Origin: JACCTU01 sp963809175
Lineage (GTDB): Bacteria > Actinomycetota > Thermoleophilia > Gaiellales > Gaiellaceae
Assembly: GCA_963809175.1 (NCBI GenBank)
Contig: CAWEIK010000001.1
Span: 682,001 to 746,000, forward strand
DNA length: 64,000 bases
Direction of reading: 5' to 3'
Shown here: piece after piece, positions 44,395-52,883 of the stretch
Position numbering within the stretch: position 1 is the first letter of the stretch
Layout of the letters: each line of letters opens with the position of its first letter
Position numbers and translations under genes: made by a program
The notes under the pieces: model-generated
The model's database searches: none
Seen by the model: only the letters and a program-made list of their open reading frames with translations
Told to the model about the DNA's origin: nothing

Positions 44395-45292
44395 CGGCTT
44401 CGACGTTCGCTTCGCAACCGACGCCGACGCTGCCGCGGTCACCGAGCTTGCCCGCGCGGCGGAGCACGCGGTGCTCGGCGTCTCTGTGCTCACCGAGGGC
44501 GACATCCGAGATTGGTGGCGTCTGACCGAGCCCGGTGAGAACGTCTGGTTGATCCACGGCGGCGGGCGACTGGTGGGCGCGGCGACGCTCTGGCCCCACG
44601 GTGACGCGCCGAACGTCTGGGGCGACGTCCATCCGGAAGTCCTCGGCCGCGGGCTCGGAACGGCGCTCGTCGAACTAGCCGAAGTGCGCGCGAGAGAACT
44701 CGGAGCCGCGACGGTTCGGAACGAGCTCTTTGCCCAGGACGAGACCGCCGCGGCGCTCTTGGAGAGTCGTGGGTACCGGGCTGTGAGGCGCCACTACGGG
44801 ATGCGCATCGAGCTTGGCGACGAGGCCCCGCCCAAGCCCGAATGGCCTGAAGGTCTCACCGTCGCACCGTTTCGCGACGGCGACGGGCCTGCGTTCCACG
44901 CCGCGCTCGGCGAGTCGTTCGAGGACGAGTGGGGTCACACACCACTCGAGTACGAAGAATGGCGGCGCGCGAGGCTCGACGCCGACGACTTCGACCCAGA
45001 GGTCTGGGCCGTCGTGCGCGACGGCGATGAGGTCGCTGCGGTGATCCGCTGCGACGTCTTCCGCTACGGAGGTGGTTGGGTCGGAGCGCTCGGCGTTCGT
45101 AAGCCCTGGCGCCGCCGCGGGGTCGGTCTCGCGCTTCTCCAGCACACGTTCCGCAGCTTCCACGCGCGTGGCGAGCGCAGCGTCGGGCTCGGCGTCGACT
45201 CCGAGAATCCGACCGGCGCGACGCGTCTCTACGAGCGCGCGGGGATGCACGTCGAGGACGAGACGGTCACGTTCGAGAAGACGCTGTCATGA
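44375..45292 (+). CDS. GNAT-family acetyltransferase, tandem two-domain
   Basis: 305 residues with two GNAT domains. Seen: first acetyl-CoA site in HPEVLGRGLGTALVELAEV and second in GVRKPWRRRGVGLALLQHTF, the latter followed by GLGVDSENPTGATRLYERAG, a frequent GNAT ending. ATG at 44375 has CGGAGG 6 nt upstream and lies inside the end of the HAD gene. The acceptor is unknown; the double-GNAT layout resembles mycothiol synthase, but that family cannot be claimed from the sequence alone. Confidence 0.85.
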   Translation: MSSSLPDGFDVRFATDADAAAVTELARAAEHAVLGVSVLTEGDIRDWWRLTEPGENVWLIHGGGRLVGAATLWPHGDAPNVWGDVHPEVLGRGLGTALVELAEVRARELGAATVRNELFAQDETAAALLESRGYRAVRRHYGMRIELGDEAPPKPEWPEGLTVAPFRDGDGPAFHAALGESFEDEWGHTPLEYEEWRRARLDADDFDPEVWAVVRDGDEVAAVIRCDVFRYGGGWVGALGVRKPWRRRGVGLALLQHTFRSFHARGERSVGLGVDSENPTGATRLYERAGMHVEDETVTFEKTLS

Positions 45293-46198
45293 CGCTCCGC
45301 CCACCGCGTGACGACGACTTCGATGCGATGCTCGAGCTGATGAACGCACACCAGCTCGCGATCTTCGGCAAGGCCGATGTGACCGCCGAGGAGCTCCAGA
45401 CCTGGCTGACGACGCCGTCGGTCGACGTACAACGCGACGTCCGCGTGCTCGAGCAAGCCGGAAGGATCGTCGGATACGTCGACGCCGAGCAGACGAAGAA
45501 CGAACCGGTGCGCTGGTGGTCAGACCTCAAGGTCGCGCCCGACGTCGACGCAGCGCAGGTCGTGCCGGAGCTCCTCGCGTGGCTCGAGCAACGCGCGGAC
45601 GACGGGCTGCTCCGAGTGTGGACGAGCGCCGACGACGAGCGACTGCTCCCGCTCTACCGGGAAGACGGGTTCGACGTGACGCGGCACTCGTACCGGATGG
45701 AGATCGCGCTCGACGGCGAGGAGCGCGAGCCGTCGTGGCCCGCACGGCCTGCACGTGCGCACGTTCGAGCCCGACGACGAGCGCCGGCTCTACGAGGTCG
45801 TCGTCGAGGTCTGGCAAGACACGACGGAACCGATCGACGAGTCGTTCGAGGATTTTCGTCACTGGACCACGCAGCGCGAGGGCTTCGACCCGACGCTCTG
45901 GTTCCTCATCTTCGACGGTGACGAGCTCGCGGCGTTCGCGCTCGACAACCCCGACGACGTCGATCCCGACACGGGCTACGTCAACTTGCTCGGCGTGCGA
46001 CGCGCCTGGCGGAAGCAAGGCCTCGGCGAGGCGCTGCTGCTGCACTCGTTCGACGCGTTCCGCAAGCGTGGGTACACGCGCGCAACGCTCGGTGTGGACG
46101 CTTCGAGCCCCACCGGTGCGACCCGCCTGTACGAGCGCGCAGGCATGAGCGTCTACCGCGACACCGTGATGCTCGACCGCCCCGTTCGTCGCAGCTAG
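45289..46198 (+). CDS. Second tandem GNAT-family acetyltransferase, one frameshift
   Basis: Paralogue of the preceding gene, about 302 residues when repaired. The first GNAT half (MTLRPPRDDDFDAMLELMNA onward) runs to about 45740; the second half (LHVRTFEPDDERRLYEVVVE, GVRRAWRKQGLGEALLLHSF, GVDASSPTGATRLYERAG) is in the next frame to 46198. Removing one base in GGCCCGCACGG (about 45739-45745) restores WP-x-GLHV at the position of the upstream paralogue's WPEGLTV. ATG overlaps the upstream stop (ATGA). Without the repair the C-terminal half could still be made alone from 45755. Confidence 0.8.
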
Positions 46199-46201
46199 GG
46201 T
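46196..46201 (+). promoter_or_regulatory. Candidate -10 hexamer TAGGGT for the arginase-fold gene
   Basis: TANNNT hexamer, containing the upstream stop TAG, exactly 6 nt before GTG 46208. Confidence 0.55.
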
Positions 46202-46207
46202 CTCGAC

Positions 46208-46984
46208 GTGTCGCGCCTGCGCGCGAAATGCCCCGACTGCCGAACGTTCACCGCCGTCGCGCTGGGCCCTGAGTACCAGTGCCATTCGTGCGGGCGCGAG
46301 TTCGCAGCCGGCCTCGTTCGGGTGCCGCGCGCGTGGGGTGACGGCGGCGAGGCGATGGCGGAGGCCGCACACCTGCCCTTCGACTACCCCGAGGCCGCCG
46401 TGGTCGAGGAAGACTCCCTCGCCGACCAGAACCTTGCGATCGCCTCGGAGCTGCCCGACCGCCCGCTCGTGCTCGGTGGTTGCTGCTCCGCGCATGTCGG
46501 CGCGCTCGAGGGTCTCTCGGCTCGCCACGATCAGCTCGCGCTGATCTGGCTCGACGCGCACGGCGACCTGAACACGCCCGCGACGTCGCCGTCGGGGAAC
46601 GTCTGGGGGATGCCGCTCCGGATGATCGTGGACTCCGGGATGGTGACGCCCGGGAACGTCGCGCTGATCGGCGCGCGGAACCTCGACCCGCCGGAGGTGA
46701 CCTTCATCGCGGAGAGCGGGATCCACACCGGCCCCGATGCGGTCGACCGGGCGCTCGAGGACTGCAGCTGCGTCTATGTCGCCTTCGACGTGGACTCGCT
46801 CGACCCCAGCGAGATCACCCCGTTCATGCCCGAGCCGGACGGCCTCACGCTCGACGAGGTCGAGCGCCTCTTCGCAGACCTTCGGGCCCGCTCGACCGTC
46901 GTTGGCGCGGGCCTCAGCGGCCTGACTCCCGACCCGGACAACGTGGCTCGACTGGAGCGCCTGACCCACGCCCTGGGCCTGTAA
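46208..46984 (+). CDS. Arginase/ureohydrolase-fold protein with N-terminal zinc ribbon
   Basis: 258 residues. Seen: an N-terminal CPDC...CHSC zinc-ribbon-like module (about 8-31), then an arginase-like domain with manganese-ligand motifs WLDAHGDLNTP and FDVDSLDPSEITPFMPEP. At the place of the family GGDHS metal motif the sequence is LGGCCSAHVGA, so the usual Asp-His is replaced by Cys-Cys with His three residues on. Thus four aspartates and one histidine remain and the substrate (arginine, agmatine, formiminoglutamate or other) is uncertain. GTG at 46208 has TAGGGT exactly 6 nt upstream: likely leaderless. Confidence 0.78.
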   Translation: MSRLRAKCPDCRTFTAVALGPEYQCHSCGREFAAGLVRVPRAWGDGGEAMAEAAHLPFDYPEAAVVEEDSLADQNLAIASELPDRPLVLGGCCSAHVGALEGLSARHDQLALIWLDAHGDLNTPATSPSGNVWGMPLRMIVDSGMVTPGNVALIGARNLDPPEVTFIAESGIHTGPDAVDRALEDCSCVYVAFDVDSLDPSEITPFMPEPDGLTLDEVERLFADLRARSTVVGAGLSGLTPDPDNVARLERLTHALGL

Positions 46985-47006
46985 CTCGCCGCGCGGCCGT
47001 CAGGTC

Positions 47007-47012
47007 TAACAT
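47007..47012 (+). promoter_or_regulatory. Candidate -10 hexamer TAACAT for accD-accA
   Basis: TANNNT hexamer exactly 6 nt before the accD ATG at 47019. Confidence 0.55.
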
Positions 47013-47018
47013 CGCGTC

Positions 47019-47864
47019 ATGGCGGAGCCGGGAATCGACGTCCAGGTCGAGACGAACGACGTTCCCTCGACGGACGGGAGGAAGCACCCGAACACCTGCC
47101 CGAAGTGCCAGTCGCACTACCGCGATGACGAGCTCGAGGAGAGCCTCTGGGTCTGCTCGCACTGCGGGCACCACTTCCCGATGCGCGCCCGCGCACGCAT
47201 CGTCAGCCTGGCCGACGAGGGCAGCTTCGTCGAAGAGGCCGCCGACGTCCGCTCCGATGACCCGCTCGAGTTCTTCGACCTGAGGCCCTACGGCGAGCGA
47301 CTCGCGGAGGCGGAGCTCGGCACGGGTCTCGGCGAGGCGATCGTGATCGGCCGCGCGTCGGTGGAGGGGAATCCCTGCGAGCTCGCGGTCATGGACTTCG
47401 CCTTCATGGGCGGCTCGATGGGGAGCGCCGTCGGCGAGAAGTTCTCGCGTGCCTGCGAGAGCGCGGTCGAGCAAGAAGTGCCGCTCGTGTCGGTCAGCGC
47501 CTCCGGCGGAGCGCGGATGCAGGAGGGGATCCTCGCTCTGATGCAGCTGCCGAAGACGATCGTCGCCGTCGCCGACCTCCACGACGCCGGCTGCGCCTAC
47601 ATCTCGGTGCTCGCGCACCCCACCACCGGCGGCGTGCTCGCGAGCTTCGCGAGCCTCGGCGACGTGCTGCTGGCCGAGCCCGGGGCGCTCATGTCGTTCG
47701 CCGGCCCCCGCGTCGTCCAACAGACCACGCGCGAGAAGCTGCCCGACGACTTTGGCCTCTCGGAGGCGAACCTCCGGTACGGCCACGTCGACGCGATCGT
47801 GCCGCGACCCGAACTGAAGCCCCACGTGGCGCGGCTGCTGCGCCTCTTCGCCAATGGCAAGTGA
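47019..47864 (+). CDS. accD: Acetyl-CoA carboxylase carboxyltransferase subunit beta
   Basis: With AccA forms the carboxyltransferase that makes malonyl-CoA for the fab genes about 4 kb away. Seen: 281 residues, zinc ribbon CPKCQSHY and CSHCGHHFPMRAR, then a crotonase-fold domain with MDFAFMGGSMGSAVGEK, VSASGGARMQEG and HPTTGGVLASFASLGD. The start is ATG 47019, 6 nt after TAACAT. The stop lies 11 nt inside accA, so the two are coupled. Confidence 0.96.
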   Translation: MAEPGIDVQVETNDVPSTDGRKHPNTCPKCQSHYRDDELEESLWVCSHCGHHFPMRARARIVSLADEGSFVEEAADVRSDDPLEFFDLRPYGERLAEAELGTGLGEAIVIGRASVEGNPCELAVMDFAFMGGSMGSAVGEKFSRACESAVEQEVPLVSVSASGGARMQEGILALMQLPKTIVAVADLHDAGCAYISVLAHPTTGGVLASFASLGDVLLAEPGALMSFAGPRVVQQTTREKLPDDFGLSEANLRYGHVDAIVPRPELKPHVARLLRLFANGK

Positions 47865-48786
47865 AGCCGAGCTCCGGCTCCGCGACCGGCTCTCGAAGCT
47901 GAAGTCGATCGGGCTGCTCGGCGGCACGAAGGTCTCCGGCGAGCTCGAGCGGCTGCAAAAGCAGCTCGACCGGATCACGGCCGAGCCGAGCGAAGACGAG
48001 ATCTGGCGCTCGGTCGAGCTCGCGCGCCACCAGGATCGCCCGTACACGCTCGACTACGTCGAACGGCTGCTCGACGACTGGGTCGAGCTCCACGGCGATC
48101 GAGGCAGAGCCGACGACGCCGCGATCATCGCGGGGCTCGGCAAGCTCGATGGCCGCACGATCGTGCTCGTCGGCCACCAGAAGGGCCGCGACGTCAAGGA
48201 GCGGACGAAGCGGAACTTCGGGATGGCCTACCCCGAGGGCTATCGCAAGGCGATGCGGGTGATGAAGCTCGCCGACCGGTTCGGCTTCCCGGTGATCACG
48301 CTCGTCGACACACCGGGTGCGTACCCGGGCGTCGCGGCCGAGCAGCACGGCCAGGGCGGCGCGATCGCGGCATCGCAGGCGACGATGCTCCGACTCGGCG
48401 TTCCGATCGTCACCGTCGTGATCGGTGAGGGCGGCTCCGGTGGAGCGATCGCGATCGCGGTCGGCGACCGGGTGCTGATGCAGGAGAACGCCATTTACTC
48501 CGTTATTTCGCCCGAGGGGTGCGCGGCGATCCTCTGGCGGGACGCCTCCGAGGCGAAGAAGGCCGCAGCGGCGTTCAAGCCGGACGCGGTCCACTGCCTC
48601 GAGCTCGGGGTGATCGACGGGATCGTCCCGGAGCCCGACGGTGGGGCCCACACCGACCCGGACGAGGCGGCCAGGCTCCTCGGGCTCTCGGTCCGGGAGG
48701 CCCTGGACGACCTCGAAGGCCTCCCTGCGGACGAGCTGAGCCGCCGCAGGCGGGCACGGTTCCGCTCGATCGGTGTTTTCGCCTAG
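47854..48786 (+). CDS. accA: Acetyl-CoA carboxylase carboxyltransferase subunit alpha
   Basis: Partner of AccD, 310 residues. Seen: N-terminal helical region with LERLQKQLDRITAEPSEDEI, then VGHQKGRDVKERTKRNFGMA, PEGYRKAMRVMKLADRFGFP, DTPGAYPGVAAEQHGQGGAI and VVIGEGGSGGAIAIAVGDRV. This is the heteromeric (bacterial, separate-subunit) ACC rather than the biotinylated-alpha acyl-CoA carboxylase usual in many actinobacteria. ATG at 47854 overlaps accD by 11 nt. Biotin carboxylase and carrier genes are not in the window. Confidence 0.96.
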   Translation: MASEAELRLRDRLSKLKSIGLLGGTKVSGELERLQKQLDRITAEPSEDEIWRSVELARHQDRPYTLDYVERLLDDWVELHGDRGRADDAAIIAGLGKLDGRTIVLVGHQKGRDVKERTKRNFGMAYPEGYRKAMRVMKLADRFGFPVITLVDTPGAYPGVAAEQHGQGGAIAASQATMLRLGVPIVTVVIGEGGSGGAIAIAVGDRVLMQENAIYSVISPEGCAAILWRDASEAKKAAAAFKPDAVHCLELGVIDGIVPEPDGGAHTDPDEAARLLGLSVREALDDLEGLPADELSRRRRARFRSIGVFA

Positions 48787-49105
48787 AACAGGGGCTTCGC
48801 GGCCCGCTCGTCCACAGTGTCCACAGTGTTTTCCCCCGCCCCTTTTATGACTCGAGGCCGGGAAAACCCGGCCTCGAGCGTGGACCCCCACTAGGAGAGA
48901 GGCTCTCCGACTGGCTCTTAACCGGCCGGGCCGCAAACCAATCCCGACGGGTTTTCCCCCTGCTCCGAGCGGGCCGGGTGGCCAGGGCGTCCGGGCGCCT
49001 CGAGGGCTGCTCCTGGCTCCCGCCGGGCACCGCTGGTCGACGGGCCGCGCCGACGATCGCGGCCCCCGACGCACATTTCCTCCACAAGTCGGGCAGAGTC
49101 CAGAC
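48787..49105. other. 319-bp non-coding stretch rich in inverted repeats, possible structured RNA
   Basis: No plausible gene. Seen: (a) perfect 11-bp inverted repeat CGGCCCGCTCG (48800-48810) and CGAGCGGGCCG (48966-48976), enclosing 155 nt; (b) direct repeat GTCCACAGT twice (48810-48818, 48819-48827); (c) perfect 12-bp hairpin CTCGAGGCCGGG-AAAA-CCCGGCCTCGAG (48851-48878); (d) GTGGAC (48880-48885), which can pair with the GTCCAC cores and close hairpin c; (e) GGAGAG-AGG-CTCTCC (48894-48908). Hairpin c may end accA transcription, though no T-run follows on either strand. The nested layout allows a multibranched RNA. Confidence 0.45.
48851..48878 (+). terminator. Strong hairpin after accA (terminator-like, no T-run)
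   Basis: Perfect 12-bp stem with an AAAA loop, 64 bp after the accA stop. Stable enough to protect an mRNA 3' end or act in Rho-dependent termination. Lack of a T-run argues against a classical intrinsic terminator. Confidence 0.4.
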
Positions 49106-51430
49106 GTGCCGCCGCTCGCCGAGTACCGCCGCAAGCGGGACCCGAAGCAGACGCCCGAGCCGTTCGGCTCGAAGGGCAAGAGCGCCGAGCCGATCTTCGT
49201 CGTCCAGCGCCACGACGCGACGCGCCTGCACTACGACTTCCGCCTGGAGATCGACGGCGCGCTTGCGAGCTGGGCGGTGCCGAAGGGTGTGCCGATGGAG
49301 CCCGGCCAGCAGCACCTTGCAGTGCACGTCGAGGACCACCCGCTCGACTACGCGACCTTCGAGGGCGAGATCCCGAAGGGAAACTACGGCGCCGGGACGG
49401 TCGAGATCTGGGACCGCGGAACGTACGAGCTGCTCGAACGCAAGCGAAACGGTGGCCTGACCGTTCGCCTGCACGGCAAGAAGCTCGACGGCGTTTGGAC
49501 GCTCGTTCCCGCGAAGCTCGGCGGCGAAGAGAAGAACTGGCTGATCCTGCGCAAGCGCGACGAGCAGCAGGTCGAGCCCGTGAAGCGCGCCCGTCGCTAC
49601 GCGCCGATGCTCGCCACGCTCGAGAAGACGGTGCCGAAGGGTGAGGACTGGCTCTACGAGGTCAAGTGGGACGGCTACCGCGCGCTCGCGTACGCCTCGA
49701 GCGGTGACGTCGCGCTCTTCAGCCGCAACGAGAACGACCTGACCGCGCGCTTCGCCGACGTCGCGAAGGCGATCGGCAAGGCGCTGCGCACGCCGAACGC
49801 GGTGCTCGACGGCGAGGTGTGCGCCGTCGACGAACACGGCCGCGCGACGTTCTCGGCGATGCAGCAGGGCCGGCCGGGCACGAAGTACGTGTTCGTCGCG
49901 TTCGACGTGCTCGAGATCGACGGCGAGCCGGTCACCGACCTGGAGCTGACCGAACGGCGAAGCAGGCTCGAGCGCCTGCTCGACAAGCGCGTCAGGGCGG
50001 TGCAGTTCTCCGACTCCTTCGAGAACGGCGACGCGTTGTTCCAGGCGGCGAAGGACCAGGGCCTCGAGGGGATCGTGGCCAAGAAGCGACAGTCGACGTA
50101 CCAGGTCGGCCGACGCTCGCGCGACTGGGTCAAGGTGAAGGCGACCAACAGCCAGGAGTTCGTGCTCGGCGGGTACACGCGCGGCGAGGGGCGGCGCGCA
50201 GGGACGTTCGGCTCGCTGCTGCTCGGCGTCTTCGACGAAGGCAAGAGCAAGCTGCGCTACGTCGGCAACGTCGGCACCGGCTTCGGCGACGCGGAGATCA
50301 AGCGCCTGCTGTCGCTGCTGCGGCCGCTCGAGACGGCTGAGCCGCCGTTCGACCCGGTCCCGAAGCCGCCGCGGGTCCGCAAGGGCGACATCGTCTGGGT
50401 CAAGCCGAAGCTCGTCGCCGAGGTGGAGTTCGTCGAGTGGACGCACGATCACCGCCTCCGGGCTCCGGCCTACAAGGGATTGCGCGAGGACAAGGGACCG
50501 AGAGAAGTGCACGAGGAGGAGCCGCTCCCGACCGAGCTGCGCAAGGGCAGCCGCGTGCTCAAGCTGTCGAACCTCGACAAGGTCTTCTTCCCGGTCGAGC
50601 GGATCACGAAGGGTGACCTGCTCTCGTACTACCGGGCGGTCGCGCCCGTGCTCGTGCCGCACCTCAAGGACCGGCCGTTCACGATGATCCGCTATCCCGA
50701 CGGGATCGAGGGCAAGCACTTCTTCCAGAAGGACGCGCCCTCGCACATGCCGGACTGGATCCCGACGTTCCGCACGCTCGTGTCGACGCGCGAGTCGCCG
50801 CGAGCGCAGAAGTGGGTCAACTTCCCGGTCGTGAATGACGAACTGGCGCTGCTCTGGATGGTGAACATGGGCTGCATCGACCTGAACGCGTGGTACTCGC
50901 GCGTCGACAAGCCCGAGCGGCCCGACTTCGTGCTCTTCGACCTCGACCCGTCACCCGACGTCGGGATCAAGGAGGTCGCGCAGGTCGCGCTGCTCGTCAA
51001 GGAAGCGCTCGACGCCTTCGGGCTCGTCGGCTTCCCGAAGACCTCGAGCGCCGACGGCATGCACGTGCTCGTGCCGGTGGAGCGGCGCTACACCTTCGAG
51101 GACACGCGCCGCTTCTCGGAGATCGTCGCCGGGGCGATCGCGCGAACACATCGCGGGCTCGCGACGACGGAGTGGACGAAGTCGAAGCGACGCGGCGTCC
51201 TGATCGACTCCAATCAGAACGGAGAGGGAAAGACGATCGCCTCGGTGTACGCGGTGCGCCCGCGCCGCGGAGCCGTGGTCTCGACGCCGCTGCGCTGGGA
51301 GGAAGTGAACGCGGAGCTCGACCCGACGCAGTTCACGATGGAAGTCGTCCGTCGCCGGATCGAGGAGCACGGCGATCTCTTCGAGGGCGTGCTGAAGACG
51401 AAGCAGCGCCTGACAGCGGCGCTGGGCTAG
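49106..51430 (+). CDS. ligD: Multifunctional non-homologous end-joining DNA ligase LigD (PE-Lig-Pol)
   Basis: ATP-dependent NHEJ ligase with end-processing domains, 774 residues. Seen in order: 3'-phosphoesterase (about 1-155) with HDATRLHYDFRLE and VEDHPLDYATFEG; ligase (about 165-440) with the adenylation lysine in YEVKWDGYRALAY and LDGEVCAVDE; polymerase/primase (about 480-770) with DPSPDVG after FDLD and TSSADGMHVLVPV. This order is that of Pseudomonas LigD; Mycobacterium has Pol first. No ku gene is in the window. GTG at 49106 gives the normal PE start. The stop overlaps the convergent HD-GYP gene by 4 bp. Confidence 0.95.
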   Translation: MPPLAEYRRKRDPKQTPEPFGSKGKSAEPIFVVQRHDATRLHYDFRLEIDGALASWAVPKGVPMEPGQQHLAVHVEDHPLDYATFEGEIPKGNYGAGTVEIWDRGTYELLERKRNGGLTVRLHGKKLDGVWTLVPAKLGGEEKNWLILRKRDEQQVEPVKRARRYAPMLATLEKTVPKGEDWLYEVKWDGYRALAYASSGDVALFSRNENDLTARFADVAKAIGKALRTPNAVLDGEVCAVDEHGRATFSAMQQGRPGTKYVFVAFDVLEIDGEPVTDLELTERRSRLERLLDKRVRAVQFSDSFENGDALFQAAKDQGLEGIVAKKRQSTYQVGRRSRDWVKVKATNSQEFVLGGYTRGEGRRAGTFGSLLLGVFDEGKSKLRYVGNVGTGFGDAEIKRLLSLLRPLETAEPPFDPVPKPPRVRKGDIVWVKPKLVAEVEFVEWTHDHRLRAPAYKGLREDKGPREVHEEEPLPTELRKGSRVLKLSNLDKVFFPVERITKGDLLSYYRAVAPVLVPHLKDRPFTMIRYPDGIEGKHFFQKDAPSHMPDWIPTFRTLVSTRESPRAQKWVNFPVVNDELALLWMVNMGCIDLNAWYSRVDKPERPDFVLFDLDPSPDVGIKEVAQVALLVKEALDAFGLVGFPKTSSADGMHVLVPVERRYTFEDTRRFSEIVAGAIARTHRGLATTEWTKSKRRGVLIDSNQNGEGKTIASVYAVRPRRGAVVSTPLRWEEVNAELDPTQFTMEVVRRRIEEHGDLFEGVLKTKQRLTAALG

Positions 51431-52824
51431 ACCGCGAGCGCGAGCTCGGGCTGTTCGCGGTCGAGAACCCGCTCGAGCGCCGCGACGCAGCGCTCGTCGA
51501 ACTGCTTCCCGGCTTCCTCGCGAAGGAGCGAGATCGCGCGGTCGTGCGACCAGGCGCCGCGGTAGACACGCGGCGAGATCAGCGCGTCGTACACGTCGCA
51601 GGTGCCGATGATCCGCGTCTCGAGGTCGAGTTGATCGCCGAAGGCGCCGAACGGGTAGCCGGAGCCGTCGAGTCGCTCGTGGTGGTCGCGAACGAGCCGC
51701 CGAACGTCGCCCGGGAACCCGAGCTGCGCCAGCAACTCCTCGCCCCACTCGGAGTGGCGCTTGACGATCTCGTACTCCTCGTTCGAGAGCGCCGCCGGCT
51801 TGTTGAGGATCTCGTCGGGAACGGAGAGCTTGCCCATGTCGTGCAGGAGGCCCCCGGCGGCCAGCACCCGCAGACGCTCAGGCGGTAGCGCGAGCTCTTC
51901 ACCCACCTGCACTGCGCGCAGCGCGACTCGACGTGTGTGCTCTCCCGTGTAGGCATCTCGCTCGGCAAGGCGTCGCGTCAGAGCGCTGACCTGGCCGCCG
52001 AAGAACGCTTCCTCCGCGGCGACGAGCTCGCACGCGCTGAGATCGCCGAGGAGCGGGCGCGATGCGACCGCGCGGCGCAGGTCGAGGGCGACCGGCACAC
52101 CGATCGCCGCGATCCCGAGCACCTCGAGCCCATGGCCGAGCCACCAGCCGAGGTCGAGATACGTAAGCAGGAGCGACGCGGCGAGCGCGCAGGTGAGCCA
52201 GGCGGTTCCAACGACGACGAGCAGGTCGGCCGCTCGCCTCGTGAGCCGGTAGGTGCGAAACGCGCGCCAGCCGACCAGCGCGTAGAAGGCGAGACCGACG
52301 CCGAGCGTGATCCACGCGGGAGTCGAACGAGGCTCAGGGACGCCCGGGACGGTGTTCGGGAACGCCAGCCCGACGACGCCGAGCACCACGACCGCTGCGA
52401 GCAGCGCTCCGAGCATGAAGAGCAGCGGCTTGACCGCACGCGGGTGCCTGAGGATCGGCAGCGTGCAGAGCGCGAGCAGCACGCCTCCGGCGGGGATCGT
52501 CGCCGCCCCGGAGAACGCGACGACGCCGTAGTCGTCGAACAGCACGCCGGGCGTCGCGATGCCGTGCAGCACGAGCAGCGCCGCCATCACCGCGAACGCG
52601 GAGCCGATCATGACGCTGCGCCCGTCGTTGCGACGCGCGGCCGCGACGGTGAGCACGATCGCCGCGATCGCGGCGCCGCCGGCGCTCGCACCGACGAAGA
52701 GCGCGTGCGCGACACCGCCCCAGGCGACCTTCTCGGTCGAGAGGAAATGCAGGAGCGCGGGCGGGAGGATTGCAAGAGAAACGCCCGCCGCGAGGACCGG
52801 CTCGCGGGTCAACTGCCGCAGCAT
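51427..52824 (-). CDS. Membrane-bound HD-GYP domain protein (probable c-di-GMP phosphodiesterase)
   Basis: 465 residues: about eight hydrophobic segments (1-240) and a cytosolic HD-GYP domain (about 270-450). Seen: DAYTGEHTRRVALRAVQVG, LLHDMGKLSVPDEILNKPA, VRDHHERLDGSGYPFG (the GYP motif) and IIGTCDVYDALISPRVYRG. All HD and GYP signatures are kept, so hydrolysis of a cyclic dinucleotide is likely; the substrate is inferred from the family. The membrane part has no named sensory domain I recognise. ATG at 52824. Confidence 0.88.
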   Translation of the reverse strand: MLRQLTREPVLAAGVSLAILPPALLHFLSTEKVAWGGVAHALFVGASAGGAAIAAIVLTVAAARRNDGRSVMIGSAFAVMAALLVLHGIATPGVLFDDYGVVAFSGAATIPAGGVLLALCTLPILRHPRAVKPLLFMLGALLAAVVVLGVVGLAFPNTVPGVPEPRSTPAWITLGVGLAFYALVGWRAFRTYRLTRRAADLLVVVGTAWLTCALAASLLLTYLDLGWWLGHGLEVLGIAAIGVPVALDLRRAVASRPLLGDLSACELVAAEEAFFGGQVSALTRRLAERDAYTGEHTRRVALRAVQVGEELALPPERLRVLAAGGLLHDMGKLSVPDEILNKPAALSNEEYEIVKRHSEWGEELLAQLGFPGDVRRLVRDHHERLDGSGYPFGAFGDQLDLETRIIGTCDVYDALISPRVYRGAWSHDRAISLLREEAGKQFDERCVAALERVLDREQPELALAV

Positions 52825-52883
52825 GACCTTTCAATCCTCGGCGGGGCAGCCGGGGCAGGCGTCCCCCGGACGAGGGACTTGGC

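Noticed and set aside
48894..48965. tRNA-like segment with CTGG-CTCTTAA-CCGG, resembling a tRNA-Lys(CTT) anticodon arm
   Set aside because: No matching acceptor stem, no GTTCGA T-loop and no discriminator/CCA pattern. Treated as part of the inverted-repeat region instead.
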